A program made the translations under genes and the position numbers. Below are positions 49,153 to 57,222 of a DNA stretch of 64,000 nucleotides, in pieces. Position 1 is the first letter of the stretch, and each line of letters begins with the position of its first letter. The notes beneath the pieces were generated by a model that was given only the letters and a program-made list of their open reading frames with translations, searched no databases and was not told the origin of the DNA. The DNA is from Ferrimonas balearica (GTDB lineage Bacteria; Pseudomonadota; Gammaproteobacteria; Enterobacterales; Shewanellaceae), in contig NZ_JAHVHW010000007.1 in the NCBI RefSeq assembly GCF_019802055.1, positions 930,001 through 994,000 on the forward strand. Reading direction: 5' to 3'.

Positions 49153-50079
49153 TTAAGGTAACTGGTCGGCCAATTCCGCCCAAAAGGTGAGCATTGCCAG
49201 GTTTACCTCTTCGGCTCGCTGGTAGTGCAAGGCATGACCTGTATTGGCAAGGGGCAGAAACCGAGTGCCTTCCCCGAGTTCCGAAAGCACTAAGGGGGCC
49301 TGGTTAAAAGGGAAAACGGAGTCCTGTTCGCCCCAGATCAACAGAGTGGGTTTCTCATGCCGGGCAAGTGCTTGAATGTCCGGACCGGGATCCTGCTGTA
49401 GAAAGTGTTGCGCGGTAGCGATGATGGCGTCCTCAAAGCCGTCATAGCGCATCTGCTGGTGAAACCTTTTGATCCAGTAATCCCGGTTTTCCTGCTCAAC
49501 AAAATCACCGAGCTGCTGCTCTGCTAACGTCGGCAGGTAGGCCACACGGGCCAGGTAGTCCCCAAGCAGGGGCCAGGCGATTGGCCCGATCTCGACCGGC
49601 TGGTTGAAGGGCGCTAACAGCGTGACGCTGGTGACGTGGTTTGGATGGTCCGCCGCGTAAGCCGCAACAATGCCGCCTCCCATCGACACCCCAACCAGAT
49701 GAACGGGTGTACTCAGATCCAGCGCCATCAGCAACTCATGCAGTTGTGACACAAAGGTGGCTCTGTCATAGGGAAGGTCTGGGCGATCAGAGTAACCTCG
49801 GCCAAACAGGTCAAAAGTCAGTACCTGATACCCTTGTGAGGCTACCGGTTCTGCATTCCTCGTCCAGGTGTAGTGGGGGACCGCAAAGCCATGAACCATA
49901 ACCACGGTGGCCCCGGTTTCAGGCCCCTGCAGCAGATAATGAGTCGTCCCCTGCGACAGCGTAACAAATTGGCCGGTCGCCTCCTTTCGGGCGTCATCAC
50001 CCAGAGGCCCGGTTTCCAGGCTCAGTATGGCGGGCAGGGCGAGTGCGATGGCGAGCACTATCAGGAGCGGTAGCAGCAA
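49153..50079 (-). CDS. Alpha/beta hydrolase, membrane-anchored
   Basis: A 308-residue hydrolase with an N-terminal hydrophobic anchor (LLPLLIVLAIALALPAIL). The catalytic triad is legible: nucleophile Ser in GVSMGGG (about residue 132), Asp in WGEQDSVFP and His in NTGHALHYQ; the oxyanion motif is MVHGFAVPHYTW. Substrate unknown. The start is TTG with AGAGG eight bases before, no better ATG exists in frame, so the exact N-terminus is uncertain. Confidence 0.87.
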   Translation of the reverse strand: MLLPLLIVLAIALALPAILSLETGPLGDDARKEATGQFVTLSQGTTHYLLQGPETGATVVMVHGFAVPHYTWTRNAEPVASQGYQVLTFDLFGRGYSDRPDLPYDRATFVSQLHELLMALDLSTPVHLVGVSMGGGIVAAYAADHPNHVTSVTLLAPFNQPVEIGPIAWPLLGDYLARVAYLPTLAEQQLGDFVEQENRDYWIKRFHQQMRYDGFEDAIIATAQHFLQQDPGPDIQALARHEKPTLLIWGEQDSVFPFNQAPLVLSELGEGTRFLPLANTGHALHYQRAEEVNLAMLTFWAELADQLP

Positions 50080-50416
50080 GTTGTTCTGCCTCTGGATCGT
50101 CTTATTTCCCAGTGGTCTGTGGGATATAGCAGCAGACCGGCTCCTTCGCCAGTACGCCTCTGTTGTGAGTGCGGATCGCGGTTTGAAAACGGACGGCGCG
50201 CACAGGCAGTCGCCAATATGCGCCTGGTGACCCTTATGGGTTGCTCCTCCTGTTGAGAACCGGCGTTCTCTGATTCATGTGTCACGGTCTCTATGCTGTG
50301 GTCAAGTACTGAATGGACCCAAAGGATTCGAATTAGGTGGACTAATCACCCAATTAATTGCAATTAACTTTCGATTTAATCGTTCGTACTCTGTGTCGAA
50401 AGCGAAGGAGGCGAAA

Positions 50417-51247
50417 ATGAAGACTCGTAAACTGATAGCCGTGCAGGCATCCCGCCCGACCAGTGATGGAGACGGGGTAAAGATCCGTCGTGTCGCCGGC
50501 TTCCAGGATGGCCGGATGGACCCGTTTTTGATGCTCGATGAACTGAAAGCCGACAATACCAAGGACTATGTGGGCGGTTTTCCTCCGCATCCTCATCGTG
50601 GCATTGAAACGCTGACCTACATGCTTAAGGGGCATTTCCGACATGAGGATCACCTCGGCAATGTTGGTGAGCTTAAAGACGGTGGCGCCCAGTGGATGAG
50701 CGCGGGGCGGGGCGTTATCCACTCGGAGATGCCGATTATGACCGATGGCCAACTGCACGGTTTCCAGATCTGGATAAACCTGCCGAGGGCGAAGAAGATG
50801 CAGCCAGCGGACTATCGCGATTTCCAGGCACAGAGCATCCCTACGGTGGCGCTGCAGGGGGAGGGGGATTTTCGCCTTATCAGCGGCACTCTGAATGGTG
50901 AAAAGGGGCCTTTGGACCAGCCTTCTGTACCGATGCTAGTGGGGGATCTTCGTGCAGAAGGCGAAGTGAAACTGCCCATTCCCTCAGAGTTCGGCGCGGT
51001 GGCTTATCTGTATCAGGGGGCCGTTACCCTATGTGGGCAACAGATTGAAGCGGGCCATATGCTCTACTTTGACCAAGGAGACGCCATCTCCCTCACGGCG
51101 GTACCCGGCACCTCCGCAGGACTGATTGTGCTGGCGGGCAAGCCAATCCGGGAACCGGTGGTCCACTGGGGGCCATTTGTTATGAACTCTATGGCGGAGA
51201 TTGAGCAGGCGATCGCGGATTACCAGAATGGTCAACTGACGGCCTGA
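50417..51247 (+). CDS. Pirin-family cupin protein
   Basis: A 276-residue bicupin. The N-terminal pirin domain shows the metal ligands GGFPPHPHRGIETLTYMLKG (two His) and FRHEDHLGN...GRGVIHSE (His and Glu), typical of pirins with quercetinase-like iron sites. The C-terminal cupin half (about 170-260) is degenerate. AAGGAGG lies eight bases before the ATG; the frame is open further upstream but without homology. Family members are reported as quercetin dioxygenases or redox sensors; the role here is unclear. Its last 16 bases overlap the convergent LysR gene. Confidence 0.93.
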   Translation: MKTRKLIAVQASRPTSDGDGVKIRRVAGFQDGRMDPFLMLDELKADNTKDYVGGFPPHPHRGIETLTYMLKGHFRHEDHLGNVGELKDGGAQWMSAGRGVIHSEMPIMTDGQLHGFQIWINLPRAKKMQPADYRDFQAQSIPTVALQGEGDFRLISGTLNGEKGPLDQPSVPMLVGDLRAEGEVKLPIPSEFGAVAYLYQGAVTLCGQQIEAGHMLYFDQGDAISLTAVPGTSAGLIVLAGKPIREPVVHWGPFVMNSMAEIEQAIADYQNGQLTA

Positions 51248-52113
51248 AGCAGTTGAGACATGGCCTGGTTCACCAGCGCAAAGCGCCTTGGCAGGGTGTG
51301 GTAACGGCGTTGGACAAGGTAAACCGTTTCGCTGACCGGGCGATCCAGCGCATGGGACTGGATCGCGTCGGGGCGGGCAAAGGCCGCCACCGCGTTGGCG
51401 GGCAGGACCGTAAAGCCCAACCCCCGGGCTACCGGCTCCAGAATCAGCCCGATCTGGTTTGAAAAGCCTCGCTTAGGCAGTTGGCCGAGTTGTTCAAATT
51501 CGCTGTAGTTGGCACTGAGAAGCAAGCCAGCGTGGTGTGCACCATCGGGGTGATCGATGTAACCCAACCGCTCCAGAGTTTGCCAGGTTGGTTGCTGTAC
51601 CTTTGCCGGAGTCACCAGGTAAAGCGGTTCTTCGGCAAAAGTCTGGCTGGAGAGTTCCGGCAGTTGTGCCGGGCGGGTGATCAGCCCGATATCCAATTGT
51701 CGTGCAGCCAGTTGGCGTTCAATGCTGTCGTTGGGCGCGAAGGCGTACTCAATCTCCAAACCGGGATGTTGACGCTGAAGGTCCAACAGTCCGGGGTAGA
51801 GTCGTAAACCGACACTGCCCGGGCTGGCGATCCGGCAGCGCCCCTCCACCTCACTGTCTTCCAGCAGGCTGCGCTCTAGCCTGTCCAACTGGCCTAGCGT
51901 ACGTTGGGCCTGCTGATACACCCGTTCTCCCGCTTCCGTCAGAGTGAAGGATTTCCCCTCTCGCCGCAGAAGTGACTGGCCAAAATGGGTTTCCAGTTTT
52001 CGAATCTGTTGGCTGACGCCCGGTTGGGTCATCGCCAGCTTTTCAGCGGTACGGGTAAAGTGGCGGGTTTCCACCAGGGTACAGTAGGTTTGTAGCCAAT
52101 CCAGGTTCAGCAT
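51232..52113 (-). CDS. LysR-family transcriptional regulator
   Basis: A 293-residue LysR regulator: helix-turn-helix at residues 1-60 (FTRTAEKLAMTQPGVSQQIR), linker helix, and an effector-binding periplasmic-fold domain with RCRIASPGSVGLRLYP and GLGFTVLPANAV. It is divergent from the VOC-family gene 200 bases away, which is the likely target by the usual LysR arrangement. It also overlaps the pirin gene tail to tail. No effector can be inferred. Confidence 0.94.
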   Translation of the reverse strand: MLNLDWLQTYCTLVETRHFTRTAEKLAMTQPGVSQQIRKLETHFGQSLLRREGKSFTLTEAGERVYQQAQRTLGQLDRLERSLLEDSEVEGRCRIASPGSVGLRLYPGLLDLQRQHPGLEIEYAFAPNDSIERQLAARQLDIGLITRPAQLPELSSQTFAEEPLYLVTPAKVQQPTWQTLERLGYIDHPDGAHHAGLLLSANYSEFEQLGQLPKRGFSNQIGLILEPVARGLGFTVLPANAVAAFARPDAIQSHALDRPVSETVYLVQRRYHTLPRRFALVNQAMSQLLQAVS

Positions 52114-52315
52114 AATGCGCCAGTATCAAAGGGAGAGAAGGTGATAAAGCATGCTTCTGATTATTGGGCGGGATAGGCGCTGTCTGCAAGCGTTCTACCC
52201 CTCCCAAATAATTAGAACCCGTTATCAAAAGTATCAAGGAGGATAATTTCACGTTGTCGATAGGCGGGCGTACTCTGAGCGGCGTCAAGTTAATCACTTT
52301 TGAGAGGCATCGACC

Positions 52316-52816
52316 ATGAGTCAGCAAACCTATCCCCGTACCTTCTCTCACATCGGCATCTCCGTACCGGATCTGGAAGCGGCGGTGACGTTCTATACCG
52401 AAGTAATGGGCTGGTATCTCATTATGGCGCCCACCACCATTGAGCAGGATGACAGCGCCATCGGCGTGATGTGTGATGACGTGTTTGGCCCGGGCTGGGG
52501 CAGCTTCCGCATTGCTCACCTGGCCACCGGTGACAAGATTGGCATCGAGCTGTTTGAGTTTCGCAATGCGGCCCAGCCGGAGAACAACTTCGAGTACTGG
52601 AAAACCGGTGTGTTCCACTTCTCGGTGCAGGACCCGGATCTGGAAGGACTGGTGGAGAAGATCCTGGCGGCCGGAGGCAAACAGCGGATGCCAGTGCGGG
52701 AATACTACCCCGGTGAGAAGCCCTACCGCATGGTCTATATGGAAGACCCCTTCGGCAACATCATCGAGATCTACAGCCACAGCTATGAGCTGACCTACAG
52801 CGCTGGCGCTTACTGA
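52316..52816 (+). CDS. VOC/glyoxalase-superfamily protein
   Basis: A 166-residue single VOC domain with two beta-alpha-beta-beta-beta modules. Metal-ligand candidates are His in FSHIGISVPDLE, Glu in GIELFEF, His in VFHFSVQD and Glu in NIIEIYSHS, so a dioxygenase, lactoylglutathione lyase or epimerase-like activity is possible. It is probably regulated by the divergent LysR protein. Good start context (GAGAGGCATCGACC before ATG) and a strong terminator after the stop. Confidence 0.9.
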   Translation: MSQQTYPRTFSHIGISVPDLEAAVTFYTEVMGWYLIMAPTTIEQDDSAIGVMCDDVFGPGWGSFRIAHLATGDKIGIELFEFRNAAQPENNFEYWKTGVFHFSVQDPDLEGLVEKILAAGGKQRMPVREYYPGEKPYRMVYMEDPFGNIIEIYSHSYELTYSAGAY

Positions 52817-52817
52817 G

Positions 52818-52845
52818 AAAAGGCCTCCATCAGGAGGCCTTTTTT
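52818..52845 (+). terminator. Terminator after the VOC gene
   Basis: Eleven-bp stem (AAAAGGCCTCC / GGAGGCCTTTT), four-base loop, T tail. Confidence 0.85.
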
Positions 52846-52957
52846 CCGTTTTAACGCCTGTCTGAATTCGGGGGTCTGTACAGATATACAGTTGTTTGTT
52901 GCCTGCGGCCGAACCCCTGCGTTACCCTTGATGCACTCTCCATTCCTCGAATCGTAC

Positions 52958-54877
52958 ATGCGCCTCTATATTGCTGAAAAACCAAGCCTGGGTCGTGCTA
53001 TTGCCGCCGTCCTTCCTAAGCCCCACAAATCGGGAGAGGGACATATAGTGGTGGGCAATGGCGATGTGGTGACCTGGTGCATTGGACACCTGCTGGAGCA
53101 GGTTGAGCCCGACGCCTACGACGAACGCTATAAGCGTTGGAACCTGTCGGATCTGCCTATCCAGGTTTCGGAGTGGAAGCTGAAACCCCGCAAGGGGGGC
53201 GCCAAACAGTTGCAGGTGATCCGCAAGCTGCTGAAAGACGCCGGGGAGATCGTGCACGCCGGCGACCCGGACCGCGAGGGGCAACTGTTAGTGGATGAGG
53301 TGCTGGACCACCTGAAACTGGACGCCGGGCGAAAGCAGGCGGCCAAGCGGCTGCTGATCAGTGACCTCAACGCCTCGGCGGTCAAACGGGCTTTGGATAA
53401 TCTGAAGCTCAACCGTGATTTTGCGCCACTGTCGGTGTCAGCGCTTGCCCGTTCACGAGCCGATTGGCTCTATGGCATGAACCTGTCTCGGGCCTACACG
53501 CTGCTGGGACAGCAGGCTGGCTATGGCGGTGTCTTGTCGGTTGGTCGGGTGCAGACGCCGGTACTGGGTCTGGTGGTGCGACGGGATGAAGCGATTGAGG
53601 CGTTTGAGCCGAAGCCCTTTTACCAGCTGGATGCATTGATTGAGCATGACACTGGCACGATTCGTGCCCGATGGCAGCCCAGTGACGCCTGTTCCCGCTG
53701 GCTGGACGAGGAGGGGCGGCTGCTCAGTCGAGGTTTGGCGGAAAATGTGGCGGGGCGCATCGCGGGCCAACCCGCCAAGGTGCTGACCTCGGATCACAAA
53801 GAGAAACCGCAGGGCGCCCCTTTGCCATACTCGCTTTCGGCGTTGCAGATCGACGCCAACAAAGCCTTTGGCTTGAACGCTCAGGAAGTGCTGAGTGTGG
53901 CGCAGTCGCTCTACGAGAAACACAAGGCGATCACCTATCCCCGTTCCGACTGTCGACACCTTCCGGTTGAGCATCACCAGGAGGCGGGGGCGGTTTGCCA
54001 GGCCATTGCCAACGCCTCGCCTGAACTGGCCCAATTCGTGTCTGGAGCGGACCTCACCCGGCGCTCCCGCGCCTGGAATGACAGTAAGATCAGCGCGCAC
54101 CATGCCATCATTCCTACGCCCAAAGCGGTGAATCCTCAAAGCCTATCCGCCAAGGAGGCGAAGGTGTATGGCCTGGTGGCACGGCAATATCTGATGCAGT
54201 TCTATCCTGCAGCGGTGTTTGCCGAGTCCAAACTCCTGTTCCAGATTGGCACCGGTGAGTTTGTGGCCAAAGGCAAGGTGCTGAGACAGGCTGGGTGGCG
54301 AGCGTTGCTGCCCAAAAGCAAGGAATCGGATGAGGCTCTGGCACTGCCCGCGTTGCCGGTGGGCAGCGAATGGCCCTGCATGGGTGGCGATATTAAGGAC
54401 TGCATGACGGAACCGCCGAAACCCTTTACCGAGGCGACCCTGTTGCAGGCGATGACGGGCATTGCCCGCTTTGTGCTGGACGACACCCTGAAGGGGATAC
54501 TGCGGGATACCGATGGTCTTGGGACAGAAGCGACACGGGCAGGGATATTGGAACTGCTGTGTAAGCGGGGGCTGCTAAAGCGGGAGGGGAAAGCGTTGAG
54601 ATCAACCCCATCGGGTCGGGGTCTCATCCATGCGTTACCTGAAGAAGCCAGCTACCCGGATATGACCGCCCACTGGGAGCGTCAGTTGGGAGACATCGCT
54701 GATCGTCAGCAGGGTTACGGCCCTTTTATGGGGGATCTGGACACCCGATTGGCTGCGCTGATTCAGCAGGCCCAGGAGGGTGGGGTACCCACTTCACTGC
54801 GCAATCTTCCGCCGGTGCAGCGTCGCAAGCCGATACGTCGCCGGGCCAAAAGCGCAAAAAAAACGCCATCTCAATGA
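52958..54877 (+). CDS. topB: DNA topoisomerase III
   Basis: A 639-residue type IA topoisomerase. TOPRIM at residues 1-150 with LYIAEKPSLGRA and the acidic triad in HAGDPDREGQLLVDEVL; SVGRVQTPVLGLVVRRD; catalytic Tyr in AITYPRSDCRHLP; DGLGTEATRAGIL. No C-terminal zinc fingers, only a basic tail, as in E. coli TopB (653). It decatenates replication intermediates. I start at MRLYIAEKPS; an in-frame ATG 12 to 22 codons earlier has no homology, and the ribosome site is poor. The stop lies inside a hairpin that terminates transcription from the opposite strand. Confidence 0.95.
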   Translation: MRLYIAEKPSLGRAIAAVLPKPHKSGEGHIVVGNGDVVTWCIGHLLEQVEPDAYDERYKRWNLSDLPIQVSEWKLKPRKGGAKQLQVIRKLLKDAGEIVHAGDPDREGQLLVDEVLDHLKLDAGRKQAAKRLLISDLNASAVKRALDNLKLNRDFAPLSVSALARSRADWLYGMNLSRAYTLLGQQAGYGGVLSVGRVQTPVLGLVVRRDEAIEAFEPKPFYQLDALIEHDTGTIRARWQPSDACSRWLDEEGRLLSRGLAENVAGRIAGQPAKVLTSDHKEKPQGAPLPYSLSALQIDANKAFGLNAQEVLSVAQSLYEKHKAITYPRSDCRHLPVEHHQEAGAVCQAIANASPELAQFVSGADLTRRSRAWNDSKISAHHAIIPTPKAVNPQSLSAKEAKVYGLVARQYLMQFYPAAVFAESKLLFQIGTGEFVAKGKVLRQAGWRALLPKSKESDEALALPALPVGSEWPCMGGDIKDCMTEPPKPFTEATLLQAMTGIARFVLDDTLKGILRDTDGLGTEATRAGILELLCKRGLLKREGKALRSTPSGRGLIHALPEEASYPDMTAHWERQLGDIADRQQGYGPFMGDLDTRLAALIQQAQEGGVPTSLRNLPPVQRRKPIRRRAKSAKKTPSQ

Positions 54878-54884
54878 GATGGCG
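54856..54884 (-). terminator. Terminator of candidate sRNA 3
   Basis: Minus strand: CGCCATCTCA-t-TGAGATGGCG followed by eight T. Stem is perfect. Confidence 0.85.
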
Positions 54885-54975
54885 GTGAAAACGATTCAAT
54901 AAATGCAGGGAGATGATGATTTCCTTGCTTAGTCAGACCCGGCCTTTCTGAGTTGGTTCCCCGCCATCCCCAAAA
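54856..54975 (-). ncRNA. Candidate small RNA, tandem unit 3
   Basis: The most downstream (minus-strand) unit of the array. Conserved segment GGAAATCATCATCTCCCTGC sits at 54905-54924 (minus), preceded by a 5' hairpin with TCAGA / TCTGA arms and a GGGGAAC element. The 3' end is a 10-bp perfect hairpin (CGCCATCTCA / TGAGATGGCG) plus eight T, overlapping the topB stop on the other strand. The terminator stem differs from those of units 1 and 2. The 5' end is an estimate. Confidence 0.55.
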
Positions 54976-55020
54976 ATTTTGCATTTTTTCCGCAGGCGTT
55001 TCGATGAGTGCCTGGCACGC

Positions 55021-55050
55021 AAAAAAAAGCCACCCGTAAAACGGATGGCT
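55021..55050 (-). terminator. Terminator of candidate sRNA 2
   Basis: Minus strand nine-base arms AGCCATCCG / CGGGTGGCT (one G-T pair) with loop TTTTA, then eight T. Confidence 0.85.
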
Positions 55051-55135
55051 GGCGAACTCGTCAAAATTTTGCAGGGAGATGATGATTTCCTTGCCTGTTC
55101 AGACCCGGTGGATCCGGGTTAGTTCCCCACTTTCC
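55021..55135 (-). ncRNA. Candidate small RNA, tandem unit 2
   Basis: Same plan as units 1 and 3, offset by about 167 bases. Minus strand: GGGGAAC, a 5' hairpin ACCCGG-atcca-CCGGGT, the conserved segment GGAAATCATCATCTCCCTGC (55071-55090), an AAAATTTTGACGA spacer, and a terminator with AGCCAtCCG / CGGgTGGCT arms followed by eight T. No credible open frame on the minus strand. The start is estimated from where similarity to unit 3 begins; the T-rich element before it is also repeated. Confidence 0.6.
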
Positions 55136-55188
55136 AAAAAAATTCTGAATCCGTTTGCCCGGATGCCTCCGAGGGGGGAGACAGGGGC

Positions 55189-55218
55189 AAAAAAAAGCCA
55201 CCCGATGAGCGGATGGCT
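55189..55218 (-). terminator. Terminator of candidate sRNA 1
   Basis: Minus strand AGCCATCCG-ctcat-CGGGTGGCT followed by eight T; loop differs from unit 2 but arms are identical. Confidence 0.85.
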
Positions 55219-55320
55219 GGCGAATTCGTCAAAAATTTGCAGGGAGATGATGAATTACTTAATGCTTAGGACTGCCCTGTTGGTCGGAAGTTCACTGCCG
55301 AGGCAAAAAAATCCACTTTT
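55189..55320 (-). ncRNA. Candidate small RNA, tandem unit 1
   Basis: The most upstream unit on the minus strand. Shares with unit 2 the TTCATCATCTCCCTGCAAA core, the TTGACGAaTTCGCCAGCC spacer and the same terminator stem followed by eight T. The 5' part (GTGAACTTCCGACC...) has diverged most. It starts within the region just before the sixA gene on the opposite strand, so its promoter must lie in or near the sixA leader. The 5' end is an estimate. Confidence 0.5.
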
Positions 55321-55360
55321 CTAGAGCGCTTGTTAGCGCTGGGGAGGTCGTATCAAACAG

Positions 55361-55801
55361 TTGCTTCTGATCCGTCATGCCAAATCCAGTTGGCGCATTG
55401 AGGACCTGGCCGATCAATACCGGCCCTTGTCCAGCAAGGGATACCGGGATGCGCCCCTGATTTGGCAGAGGCGTCCTTTTGATCCCCAACTCTGGCTCTG
55501 TTCACCCGCTATTCGTGCCTACAGCACCGCTCGATTGATGCAAGCCGCTCCCCTTGAGTTGGTCGAGCGTCTCTATCCCGGATCGCCCGAGTCCATCCTT
55601 GCGGAGGTGGCGGCGCTTGATGAAACGCTGGATCAGGTTGCTCTGGTGGGGCACAACCCGGCACTGGCTCAGTTGGCGAGTCAACTGGCCGGTGAGGTGG
55701 TTGATCTGAAAACCGCTGATATGGTCTGGCTGCAGTGGGAAGGGAGTTGGAAGGATCTGGAGAACGGGGCCCATGTGACCCCCGTTCCCCGTCCGGATTA
55801 A
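55361..55801 (+). CDS. sixA: SixA-like phosphohistidine phosphatase
   Basis: A 146-residue member of the histidine phosphatase superfamily with the RHAK catalytic motif at the very start (LLLIRHAKSSW), PLSSKGYRDA, CSPAIRAYSTA and VGHNPALAQLA carrying the second His. SixA removes phosphoryl groups from HPt domains in E. coli. The start is unusual: the only standard codon is TTG at 55361, 13 bases after GGAGG. Homologues begin MKQLLLIRHAK, and here ATC AAA CAG precedes the TTG codon in frame, so translation may start at AUC (55352) close to GGGGAGG. The stop overlaps convergent pdxY by four bases. Confidence 0.85.
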   Translation: MLLIRHAKSSWRIEDLADQYRPLSSKGYRDAPLIWQRRPFDPQLWLCSPAIRAYSTARLMQAAPLELVERLYPGSPESILAEVAALDETLDQVALVGHNPALAQLASQLAGEVVDLKTADMVWLQWEGSWKDLENGAHVTPVPRPD

Positions 55802-56652
55802 ACCGCGTACGCCTCGAACCGATGGGCCGGGTCGACCAGTTGGTCCTGTACGGCTACCAGCAGCAGCTCGCGGCTTTGTTGTTTATGGGTCTCGTTAAAC
55901 AGCGCGAACATGGCGCCTGCCACGTGCTCGAGGGCGGCCTTGAGATCCCGCTTCTCCAGGTACTTGGCCAGGAACAGTGCGGTGGTGGCATCACCGGAAC
56001 CGTTCATCGGTGTGGGGAAGGTCAGGCGAGGCGTCCGAACCAGATAAGCGGCTCCCTCACTGATGGCCAGCATCTCGATGCTTTCCTCCGGGGCGTCTTC
56101 ACGCAGCAGTGAAGTGATCAGTACGACTTTGGGCCCCTGAGCCAGCAGCATGCGGCCTGCTTCCAGCGCATCTTCGAGGGTGCGCAGTGTCTTTCCGGTC
56201 AGAAATTCGGTCTCAAAGTGATTCGGAGTGAGAATGTCGGCGTGCTGGATTACCGCATCGCGGAAGTGCTCGGGTACGCCCGGGCGGACAAAGATCCCCC
56301 GGTCCACATCACCAATCACCGGGTCACAGCAGTAGAGGGCGTCAGGGTTGGCGGCCCGGACTTTGGCCACGGCATCCAGAATCACCTGCGCCATTTTGGG
56401 ATCCCCAAGATAGCCGGACAGTACAGCGCTGCACTGAGGCAGCACACCACGATCCTCAATGCCCTGAATCACTTCTGATACGGTCTCCGGTGCAAACACC
56501 GGACCACGCCACTCACCGTGTCCGGTGTGGTTGGAGAACATCACGGTGTAGACGGGCCACACATTGAGTCCCATGCGTTGCAAAGGAAAGACGGCAGAGG
56601 CGTTGCCTGCGTGGCCGTAGGCCACATGGGACTGAATGGAAAGGATGTTCAT
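55798..56652 (-). CDS. pdxY: Pyridoxal kinase PdxY
   Basis: 284 residues, matching PdxY of E. coli in length and motifs: ILSIQSHVAYGHAGNASAVFP at the substrate site, LSGYLG, CDPVIGD, TPNHFE, and the ATP site with NGSGDATTALFLA whose Asp is the catalytic base. It phosphorylates pyridoxal in the vitamin B6 salvage pathway. Single gene; 3' end overlaps sixA by four bases. Confidence 0.95.
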   Translation of the reverse strand: MNILSIQSHVAYGHAGNASAVFPLQRMGLNVWPVYTVMFSNHTGHGEWRGPVFAPETVSEVIQGIEDRGVLPQCSAVLSGYLGDPKMAQVILDAVAKVRAANPDALYCCDPVIGDVDRGIFVRPGVPEHFRDAVIQHADILTPNHFETEFLTGKTLRTLEDALEAGRMLLAQGPKVVLITSLLREDAPEESIEMLAISEGAAYLVRTPRLTFPTPMNGSGDATTALFLAKYLEKRDLKAALEHVAGAMFALFNETHKQQSRELLLVAVQDQLVDPAHRFEAYAV

Positions 56653-57222
56653 GGAGCGGCCTTATCCCTGTAACGAACAAAACGCTGTTTTTACCACGAT
56701 TGCCGCGGTGTGCCTATGGCGGGCCCACCGGAGGGTGAACTGACTGACAAAGAACCACCAAACTGCGCGGCTGAGTGAGGGCTCAGTTGCCTCAGCGCTT
56801 CTTGTTCCATCGGTATAGCCTTTCTAGTCAGTTGCCAGTCATGATGAGGTTACCTGGCGAGCACAAAATTCTGATTGCCAAAGCCATAGTCACTGCCATT
56901 GTTACTTCTTTTGAAATTCGCAATAGGTTACTCCCCCGGCGATGTGGCCCGGTTTACTATGCGGCCACTGAAAAGCGTTATTGGCGACCCGAGCTGAAAA
57001 CGGTTGTCGGGTTGTCCAATTCAGCCTGGTAACTGATGAGCGATATCCCGAACTGGTCCCGACTCCCTAATGGCGGCAGTGCCGTGCCAGGAAGGGCAGG
57101 CAACCTCTGTTGGTTCGACATGCCACTTCTCAATATTGAGCTTTGGCTAAGGCTGGTGTTGGCTGAGGGAAGCCGTTAGTCTCGGAACATCGCAGATCCC
57201 GAATACGGAGTGCTGTTCGTCG
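56653..57222. other. Gap between pdxY and the EEP gene; nothing recognised
   Basis: 570 bases. An 85-codon frame (56775-57032) has no ribosome site, no domain and unnatural composition, so I do not call it. I see no tRNA, terminator or mobile element remnant. It must contain the promoters of the two divergent genes. Confidence 0.5.

Noticed and set aside
54977-55187. Sigma-54 promoters for the tandem small RNAs (Qrr-like)
   Set aside because: No GG-N10-GC element upstream of the units; only a repeated T-rich tract was seen.
55079-55324. 81-codon plus-strand frame through the tandem repeat array
   Set aside because: It reads across two repeat units in different registers, so it cannot reflect the repeated function; terminators point to minus-strand RNAs.
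56775-57032. 85-codon frame between pdxY and the EEP gene
   Set aside because: No ribosome site, domain or terminator.
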